From contig DATLAW010000053.1 in NCBI GenBank assembly GCA_035527255.1, positions 1 to 18,589 on the forward strand: a stretch of 18,589 nt of DNA. Direction: 5' to 3'. Shown here in pieces: positions 13,631-18,589 of this stretch (position 1 is its first letter; every line of letters begins with the position of its first letter). The notes beneath the pieces are model-generated. The model ran no database searches. It saw only the letters and a program-made list of their open reading frames with translations, and was not told where the DNA came from. Made by a program: the position numbers and the translations under genes. This DNA comes from Thermohalobaculum sp035527255 (lineage in GTDB: Bacteria > Pseudomonadota > Alphaproteobacteria > Rhodobacterales > Rhodobacteraceae).

Positions 13631-14182
13631 GTTCGGGAGGCGGAGACGCCGAGAGGCGGTCGCCCGTTTTAACGCCGCACCTCTAAATCAGAAAACTACG
13701 CGGATACTTGCCTGGAGTGGCCGGTTCTTCAAATAAGCACAAAAAAGTGACGCCCCGGCGGTCAAGAGGGGGAGAGACCCCCGGGGCGCCGCAAGCAGCC
13801 GACCGAAATTGCCGGATCCGCCTGTCTCAGATCGAGCGCCCAGAGCCGGGAATGGCACTCAACGATCGAATTGTCAGGCAGTTGCTAGATCGTGACATCA
13901 ACAGACCGCCCGGCAAAATCCGCTTCATACAGAAACGAATGCTCAGATATTGCGTGAACGGAGTGGCGGGAGATGGGCACGACTGTGGCGGAAATAAAAT
14001 TCTCCAACGAGATTGATTCACACTTGCGTTACTTGAACGGAAGCATTACCTCCCGTCGCTCGCAGGGTTACCGATCCCAGCCCCGTTCCCGCTTCGGACA
14101 ACAAGTTCCGGAAAACATGGGAACATCAGGGGGGGTGCTAAGGGACCACTGGGACCAATCTACTGGTAGGGGAGGCGATGCC
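13631..14182. other. 552-nt gap between purH and speD without a recognised gene
   Basis: Two short ORFs exist here: plus 13708-14016 (102 codons) and minus 13827-14021 (64 codons). Neither has a recognisable domain or convincing start. The gap holds GC-rich stems after purH (GGCG-GAGA-CGCC at 13639-13650), a large hairpin at 13751-13788 with an A-run upstream, and a nested inverted repeat in the speD leader (GTTCCC at 14085-14090, GGGAAC at 14119-14124; inner CGGA 14095-14098, TCCG 14107-14110). No tRNA or known riboswitch was recognised. Confidence 0.5.
13743..13788 (-). terminator. Candidate rho-independent terminator for a minus-strand transcript
   Basis: CGCCCCGG (13751-13758) pairs with CCGGGGCG (13781-13788). 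Inside, GGGGG (13768-13772) can pair with CCCCC (13778-13782), which overlaps the outer arm by two bases, so the two stems compete in part. On the plus strand an A-run (AAAAAA, 13741-13746) precedes the stem; on the minus strand this becomes TCACTTTTTT after the hairpin, the classic terminator order. No annotated minus-strand gene enters it. Confidence 0.5.
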
Positions 14183-14707
14183 ATGAGCCAGGCACACCTC
14201 TTCCAACTGGGGATGGACCTGGGGACAGGCACCACCCATGAGGAAGACACGGTAACGAACCGCGGTCATCTGACCGTCGTAACAGATCAGGGCGTAGTGG
14301 AGGGTGTTCTTGACACCAACCGCGACGACCATTTCATTCGCCGCGATGGCAAAGTCTATGCCGGGACCCACCTCATCATCGAGGTGGTGAAGGGTGAGGG
14401 TTTGGACGACGAGGCGCGCATTCAGGGCGCGTTTCGCGAATGCGTCCAGGCCTGCGGCGCGACGTTGCTGCATATCCATACCCACAAATTCTCGCCCCAG
14501 GGCGTCAGCGGCGTGGCGGTATTGGCCGAAAGCCACATCTCGGTCCACACTTGGCCCGAAATCGGCTACGGCGCCTTCGACGTGTTCATGTGTGGGGATG
14601 CCCAGCCATGGAACGCGGTTGAGGTTCTGCGCCGGACATTCGAAGCAGGCGAGGTCCGGGTGACCGAACTGCTGCGCGGCGACGGGTTGGTGCAAGCGGC
14701 AAGCTGA
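14183..14707 (+). CDS. speD: S-adenosylmethionine decarboxylase proenzyme SpeD
   Basis: 174 aa. SpeD decarboxylates AdoMet to supply aminopropyl groups for spermidine. Self-cleavage between Glu116 and Ser117 (A-E-S-H-I-S-V-H-T-W-P-E) creates the pyruvoyl cofactor. His122 and Cys137 (F-M-C-G-D) lie 5 and 20 residues after Ser117, the same spacing as His68 and Cys83 after Ser63 in the Thermotoga enzyme. The core begins near residue 61 (G-T-H-L-I-I-E-V); the first 60 residues are extra relative to the short bacterial form but match, as I recall, the alphaproteobacterial long form. GGGGAGG is 8 nt before the ATG at 14183; the frame stays open upstream to 13973 without family likeness. Confidence 0.94.
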   Translation: MSQAHLFQLGMDLGTGTTHEEDTVTNRGHLTVVTDQGVVEGVLDTNRDDHFIRRDGKVYAGTHLIIEVVKGEGLDDEARIQGAFRECVQACGATLLHIHTHKFSPQGVSGVAVLAESHISVHTWPEIGYGAFDVFMCGDAQPWNAVEVLRRTFEAGEVRVTELLRGDGLVQAAS

Positions 14708-14817
14708 GACGGCGCCCCCCCTTCCGCTGGCACATCCGAATAGGCGTGGCGGCGCAGAGCGACACTCCGCGCCGGTCCCGGCCCGCACTTGGAGTGCCCA
14801 TCCAGGGAGACACGACC

Positions 14818-15681
14818 ATGACAAACCATCCCGAGATGCCCGGCTGGACCGTCGAGACGCTGCATGGCGCCTACCGCCAGTGCCTGAAGGAGGACGCGGT
14901 CCTCTATGACAGCGCGACCGACCACCAGCGTCTGCGGGTGATCGAGAATGCTACTTTCGGCCGGGTACTGACCTTGGACGGCGTGGTCCAGGTCACCGAG
15001 GGCGACGAGTTCATCTACCACGAGATGCTGACCCATGTGCCGCTGCTGGCGCATGGCGCGGCGCGCCGCGTGCTGATCATCGGCGGCGGCGATGGCGGCA
15101 TGGCGCGCGAGGTGCTGCGCCACCGTGACGTCGAGCATGTCACCATGGTCGAGATCGACGCCGGGGTTGTGGAGTTCTCGAAACAGTACCTGCCCAGCCT
15201 CAGCGCCGGCGCCTTCGATGACCCGCGCCTGAACCTGGTGATCGATGACGGCGCCGCCTTCGTGCGCGACAGCTCGGCCAGGTTCGACGTGATTATCTCC
15301 GATTCGACCGACCCGATTGGCCCCGGCGAGGTGTTGTTCACCGACAGCTTCTACGGTCATGTGAAAAACCGCCTGGCGACCGGCGGCATCTTCGTCACCC
15401 AAAACGGCGTGCCGTTCATGCAGCCCGGCGAGCTGGCAGGTACGATGCGGGCGTTCCGCTCGCTGTGGCGTGATGCGACCTGCTATCTGGCGACGGTCCC
15501 GACCTATACCGGTGGACCAATGGCGTTTGGCTGGGGCACGGACGCGGCGGCGCGGCAGGTGGAGTTGGCGGTGCTGGAGCAGCGCCTCAAAGCCACCGGG
15601 ATCGCGACCCGCTACTACACCCCCGAGGTCCACAAGGCAGCGTTTGCCCTGCCGGGATATGTGAAAGCGTTGACTGTCTAG
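14818..15681 (+). CDS. speE: Spermidine synthase (polyamine aminopropyltransferase) SpeE
   Basis: 287 aa. SpeE joins the aminopropyl group of decarboxylated AdoMet to putrescine, giving spermidine and methylthioadenosine. A small N-terminal beta domain has D-S-A-T-D-H-Q-R-L near 31-39 and L-T-L-D-G-V-V-Q at 51-58. The Rossmann part has G-G-G-D-G-G at 89-94, V-E-I-D at 111-114 and S-D-S-T-D-P-I-G-P-G at 161-170, with probable catalytic Asp162. GGGAG lies about 9 nt before the ATG at 14818. It follows speD by 110 nt on the same strand. Convergent with the membrane protein gene; the 95-nt gap shows no clear terminator. Confidence 0.96.
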   Translation: MTNHPEMPGWTVETLHGAYRQCLKEDAVLYDSATDHQRLRVIENATFGRVLTLDGVVQVTEGDEFIYHEMLTHVPLLAHGAARRVLIIGGGDGGMAREVLRHRDVEHVTMVEIDAGVVEFSKQYLPSLSAGAFDDPRLNLVIDDGAAFVRDSSARFDVIISDSTDPIGPGEVLFTDSFYGHVKNRLATGGIFVTQNGVPFMQPGELAGTMRAFRSLWRDATCYLATVPTYTGGPMAFGWGTDAAARQVELAVLEQRLKATGIATRYYTPEVHKAAFALPGYVKALTV

Positions 15682-15776
15682 ATCCTCAAGCCACCGCGTG
15701 TTGCGGATCGGCGCTCTGGATCGACAAGGACGATGGCGTTCAGCAGGCCAAACAGACCGTCCTACGGTAACCTACC

Positions 15777-16541
15777 CTAGGCCGGAATGGCATGCGATGG
15801 TGATACCGGAAACCGGCGATAGGCGCGCACCAGCACGACCGCGGTCAGCACTTCGGCGAATACATGGCAGCTGGTGAACATCAGCATCGGCAGCAGTGCC
15901 GCGTGCTGGAGACCACCGGTCGGGCCGCCGAACAGATCGACGGGAACGCCCATCAGGCTTGCGATGATCAGCGCCGCGACCGATCCAGCCCGGAACAGCC
16001 AGGCGCCCAGGATCATCGACTTGGCGATGGCGCGGTAGTTTGTGCGGCCACGCTGAAATGCATCGCCCAGCACAACCTCGCCGCGTTCGGCGACCTCCGG
16101 CAGGGCGGTGCCGAGCAGCACGTAGATCGCCGCGTAGCCCACGGTCATCGTCACCCCAAATACGATCTGGCCCGGGTTGCTGGGCCCGGCGCCGGTGCCC
16201 GGCGCGCTCCAAACAATTCCGAGGATCAAAATTGGCGCCAGGATCATCAGCATCACACCCGCGTACCGCCAGGGAATACGGCCCCCGTCGGTCCCGAGCG
16301 TGCGCCAACCCGCAACCCCGCCGTCAGTCAACAGCACGCGATAGGCGGAATAACCGACGATCATGATGATCAGCGCCCGCAACACCACAAAGGCCAGCGG
16401 TGCGTACAGATACCCCTGCCCCAGATTGGTCACCAGAAGCAGTAACGCAGCGCCGCCGCAAGGCACCCAATTGTACCTGACCACCGTAAAGGCCAGCGAG
16501 AATATCCCGCGATCGAGGTCAAAATTCTGGTTCTTCATCAT
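15777..16541 (-). CDS. Polytopic membrane protein of unknown function
   Basis: 254 aa with about six predicted transmembrane helices (roughly 22-42, 46-68, 90-112, 124-148, 170-198 and 208-238) and a short polar N-terminus. A 30-residue charged loop (E-V-A-E-R-G-E-V-V-L-G-D-A-F near 150) separates helices 4 and 5; such segments occur in Yip1/DUF-type membrane families, but I cannot assign a family. The start at 16541 forms ATGA with the stop of the upstream repair gene, so its translation depends on that gene. A GTG at 16547 would add two codons. The coupling suggests a link with alkylation response, but this is inference only. Confidence 0.75.
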   Translation of the reverse strand: MMKNQNFDLDRGIFSLAFTVVRYNWVPCGGAALLLLVTNLGQGYLYAPLAFVVLRALIIMIVGYSAYRVLLTDGGVAGWRTLGTDGGRIPWRYAGVMLMILAPILILGIVWSAPGTGAGPSNPGQIVFGVTMTVGYAAIYVLLGTALPEVAERGEVVLGDAFQRGRTNYRAIAKSMILGAWLFRAGSVAALIIASLMGVPVDLFGGPTGGLQHAALLPMLMFTSCHVFAEVLTAVVLVRAYRRFPVSPSHAIPA

Positions 16542-17401
16542 TCCCACTGAGCAGACTCATATGCAAGCATGGCACGTTTTAAGGGCAAGCCCCAGTGATA
16601 CCCCCCAAGCTCTCCGTCACGGCGGAGCGCCCGGTGGCACGGAATGAGCCAAGAGATCGGGTTCCGACCGACCGCGGTACCGACCGCGCGCACGGCCTTG
16701 GCATTGCCGATTCTCCGCGCGATTTCTGTGTACGTAGTAACATACCCCGAGGGGATGGCCAACAACGCTTCCCAAACTTTTATCTGAAACGGGGCGCCGA
16801 TCAGATGCAGCGCCGCCTCGCCGCCCTGCCGGGGGTGGCCAAAAGCCGCCGCGACCCAATTGGCGAGGCCGCCACCGTCATCGTGAAGACCAACATCGCG
16901 AAACACCGCCCCCGGCCAGCGGCCCCGCATGTCGGCCAGTGTCCGGTCGCGGCCCAGCTCGGCCGAGAAGGCCATGCCACATAACCCACGGTCGCTGCCC
17001 ATCGCCAGAACCTCGCCGAACGGGCTGTCGAACCAGCCCCACGAGATTGTCAGGCCCTTACCCTTGCGAGCATACTCGCCGGGCGTCATCGCCTCCCAGC
17101 GCAAGAACAGGTCGTGCAGCCGCGACGGCGCCGAGAGGCCGCTGTCGTAGGTTGCGTCGAGCACAGTGAAGCGGTCGTCGAGCAGCCGCTTGGCGTGGTC
17201 GAGCGTCAAGTGCTGCAGATAACGCTTGGGGCTGAGACCGACCCATTGGCTGAAGACCCGCTGGAAATGCGCCGGGCTGAGACCGATCGCCGCCGCGACC
17301 TCCTCAAGCGAAGGTTGCTGGTCGCGTCGCGTCTCGATATAGCGCAGCGCTGCGGCCATCAGATCATAGTGGAACTGTCCGGAATCTGGTGCGACGTTCA
17401 T
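16538..17401 (-). CDS. AraC-type HTH / O6-methylguanine-DNA methyltransferase fusion (Ada-like)
   Basis: 287 aa from the ATG at 17401, which has GGGAGAG 6 nt upstream; the frame stays open 34 codons further without family likeness. Residues about 8-110 form an AraC-type double HTH (S-L-E-E-V-A-A-A-I-G-L-S-P-A-H-F-Q-R-V-F). Residues about 120-287 are an Ogt/MGMT domain with active site I-P-C-H-R, acceptor Cys255, and P-F-Q-x-x-V-W-E-A-L. It repairs O6-alkylguanine by suicidal transfer to Cys255. It lacks the N-terminal zinc domain through which E. coli Ada senses methylphosphotriesters, so how the HTH would be switched is unclear. It is coupled to the membrane protein gene and divergent from the decarboxylase. 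Confidence 0.93.
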   Translation of the reverse strand: MNVAPDSGQFHYDLMAAALRYIETRRDQQPSLEEVAAAIGLSPAHFQRVFSQWVGLSPKRYLQHLTLDHAKRLLDDRFTVLDATYDSGLSAPSRLHDLFLRWEAMTPGEYARKGKGLTISWGWFDSPFGEVLAMGSDRGLCGMAFSAELGRDRTLADMRGRWPGAVFRDVGLHDDGGGLANWVAAAFGHPRQGGEAALHLIGAPFQIKVWEALLAIPSGYVTTYTEIARRIGNAKAVRAVGTAVGRNPISWLIPCHRALRRDGELGGYHWGLPLKRAMLAYESAQWE

Positions 17402-17509
17402 TGAGTCTCTCCCTGTCTGTGCACCACATTCTACCTTGACGAGAACCCACGGCCACCCACTTCCTGCTTTGCACCGAAGCGTCTTTGCAACAGCAGCTTT
17501 CATTTTTTA

Positions 17510-17538
17510 TTGACCCCGAATATTCACTTGATTTCAAT
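17510..17538 (+). promoter_or_regulatory. Candidate promoter for the decarboxylase
   Basis: TTGACC (17510-17515), a 17-nt spacer and TTCAAT (17533-17538). The -35 matches five of six, the -10 four of six. The implied start near 17545 gives a leader of about 135 nt. A near-match to the FNR box (TTGAT-TTCA-ATCAG, 17528-17541) overlaps the -10; by chance about one such near-match is expected every two windows this size. Confidence 0.35.
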
Positions 17539-17580
17539 CAGATTCGGCCACATATGGGCGATGTGACGCCAACGCACGCG

Positions 17581-17679
17581 CCTCTGGCCATGCCCTTGAA
17601 AGCATGTGTTTAAGTAGCGACGGGTCGCGTCTCTGTTCGGCAATTCCGGTTAAGAGCCGGGTCCTTATGGGGAACGACG
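17581..17679 (+). ncRNA. Structured leader of the decarboxylase, speF-type RNA candidate
   Basis: The 99 nt before the start codon can form three hairpins: CATGC (17589-17593) with GCATG (17602-17606); GCGAC (17617-17621) with GTCGC (17624-17628), overlapping pairs that leave a tight CGGG loop if the last pair opens; and CCGG (17646-17649) with CCGG (17657-17660). Between them are unpaired, conserved-looking blocks (TTTAAGTA, GTTCGGCAATT). The speF RNA element is known from the 5' leaders of alphaproteobacterial ornithine decarboxylase genes, and the arrangement fits, but I cannot test the match. GGGGAA lies 4-10 nt before the ATG. Confidence 0.5.
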
Positions 17680-18589
17680 ATGATTGCTACTTCGCATGGG
17701 GGCGCTGTTTCGGCGCTTTTCCAAAACTCGACCGACTCCGCGTTTCGCCTACCCTCGCGGGCCGGTGAAAAGATCGCGTCCTTTCTGGACCAGAACCACT
17801 TCGAACGGCCAACCCTGGTGCTGGATATCGACCGTGTGGCCGAGCGCTATGGCGCCCTGTCGAGGGGCCTGAAGGGCGCGCGGATCCATTATGCGGTCAA
17901 GGCCAACCCGGAACCTGCGGTGATCTCGCGGCTGGTGAGCCTGGGTTCACGCTTCGATGCCGCCAGCCGGGCCGAGATTTTGCTTTGTCTGGCGCACGGT
18001 GCTGGACCAGCAGACGTTTCCTTCGGCAACACGGTCAAGCGCCCGACTGATATCGCCTGGGCCCATGCCCAGGGCATCGATCTGTTCGCAGCCGATTCCG
18101 AGGAGGAACTGGCCAAACTCGCCAGCTTCGCTCCCGGCGCGCGGGTCTATATCCGGGTGCTGGTCGAGTATTCGGAGGCCGATTGGCCGTTGAGCCGCAA
18201 GTTCGGTTGCGGACCGGAGGAGGCGACGCGCCTGATCGGCCTCGCTTCCTGCCTGGGACTGCGTCCGGTGGGCCTGTCATTCCATGTCGGCAGCCAAACC
18301 CGCCAAGCCGCCATGTGGCGTCCGGTGCTGGACCGGGTGGCTGAGGTCTGGCGCGAGGCCCGCGCAGCCGGGTTCGCGCTGGATGTTCTCAATATCGGCG
18401 GTGGTTTTCCGGCTTTCTACGGCGAGCCAGTGCAGGAAGCCAAAAACTATGGCGCCGAGGTCATGGCCGAGATCCGGGCCCGATTTGGCGACGAGCCCAC
18501 CTATATAATGGCCGAACCTGGCCGTGGCCTGGTCGCCGAAGCCGGGGTGATCGCCGCGGAGGTACTGCTGGTCAGTCGAAAGCGCGCAA
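17680..18589 (+). CDS. PLP-dependent ornithine/lysine decarboxylase (fold type III), 3' end cut by the window
   Basis: 303 codons are present and the frame is open at the right edge. The family (ODC/DapDC/arginine type) decarboxylates ornithine to putrescine; some alphaproteobacterial members also use lysine. The alanine-racemase-like barrel shows PLP lysine Lys74 in H-Y-A-V-K-A-N-P, F-D-A-A-S at 92-96, S-F-H-V-G-S-Q at 200-206 with His202, G-G-G-F-P at 240-244 and E-P-G-R at 279-282, which binds the PLP phosphate. The first about 30 residues before the barrel are polar. GGGGAA precedes the ATG at 17680. With speD and speE 3 kb away it completes a route to spermidine; the leader suggests RNA-level control. 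The C-terminal substrate residues, which would tell ornithine from lysine or DAP, are outside the window. Confidence 0.9.
   Translation, partial: MIATSHGGAVSALFQNSTDSAFRLPSRAGEKIASFLDQNHFERPTLVLDIDRVAERYGALSRGLKGARIHYAVKANPEPAVISRLVSLGSRFDAASRAEILLCLAHGAGPADVSFGNTVKRPTDIAWAHAQGIDLFAADSEEELAKLASFAPGARVYIRVLVEYSEADWPLSRKFGCGPEEATRLIGLASCLGLRPVGLSFHVGSQTRQAAMWRPVLDRVAEVWREARAAGFALDVLNIGGGFPAFYGEPVQEAKNYGAEVMAEIRARFGDEPTYIMAEPGRGLVAEAGVIAAEVLLVSRKRA

Noticed and set aside
13708..14016. 102-codon plus-strand frame between purH and speD
   Set aside because: Crosses the strong hairpin at 13751-13788, has no recognised motif, and shows poor codon pattern.
13827..14021. 64-codon minus-strand frame ending just before the minus-strand terminator
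   Set aside because: Position is suggestive, but its Ser/Pro/Arg/Cys-rich content and lack of a ribosome site give no support for a protein; an RNA without coding function is more likely if transcribed.
1..18589. CRISPR array, tRNA or rRNA genes, prophage or intact insertion sequence
   Set aside because: No regularly spaced repeats, cloverleaf sequences, phage genes or intact transposase were found on either strand by reading.

Overview
This is an 18.6 kb stretch of a GC-rich chromosome, most likely from an alphaproteobacterium in or near the Rhodospirillales. The basis is gene content and order: ffh / chorismate mutase / rpsP / rimM / trmD / rplS, a DUF1674 (SdhAF4-type) gene next to htpX-rsmB-purH, a long-form SpeD beginning like the alphaproteobacterial family, and a structured leader before an ornithine/lysine decarboxylase that resembles the alphaproteobacterial speF RNA. 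The species cannot be named from this sequence.

Layout. Positions 1-990 are accessory. They hold a minus-strand one-TM protein whose frame is closed by a single TAA and then stays open to the window edge, a 14-bp palindrome, and the degraded C-terminal end of an IS66-family transposase. Positions 991-2955 carry tRNA hydroxylase trhO (-), a small unknown gene (+) and an overlapping pair of unknown minus-strand ORFs that is either a coupled pair or one frameshifted gene. Positions 3135-3999 are a two-gene universal stress protein operon (-) with a palindromic FNR/FixK-type site and a well-placed -10 box, suggesting oxygen or redox control.

Positions 4168-9424 are one tightly packed translation operon (+): ffh, a GNAT acetyltransferase, chorismate mutase, rpsP with an acidic repeat tail, rimM, a small unknown protein, trmD and rplS. 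Several junctions are ATGA overlaps, and a rho-independent terminator closes the unit. A 59-aa SdhAF4-like gene (-) follows, then htpX and rsmB (overlapping), then purH.

Positions 13631-14182 are a 552-nt gap with strong hairpins, one of which looks like a terminator for a minus-strand transcript. Positions 14183-18589 form a polyamine region: speD and speE (+), a coupled minus-strand pair (HTH/DNA methyltransferase-repair protein plus membrane protein), a structured leader, and the 5' part of a PLP-dependent ornithine/lysine decarboxylase running off the right edge. The decarboxylase product putrescine plus decarboxylated AdoMet from SpeD would feed SpeE to make spermidine.

No CRISPR array, tRNA, rRNA, complete mobile element or clearly new multi-gene system was found. 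The points most worth checking are the redox box of the usp operon, the speF-like leader, the in-frame stop at the left edge, the unknown gene pair at 2252-2955, the hidden minus-strand terminator at 13743-13788, the Asp-to-Glu change at the TrmD catalytic position and the unknown gene inside the rimM-trmD unit.
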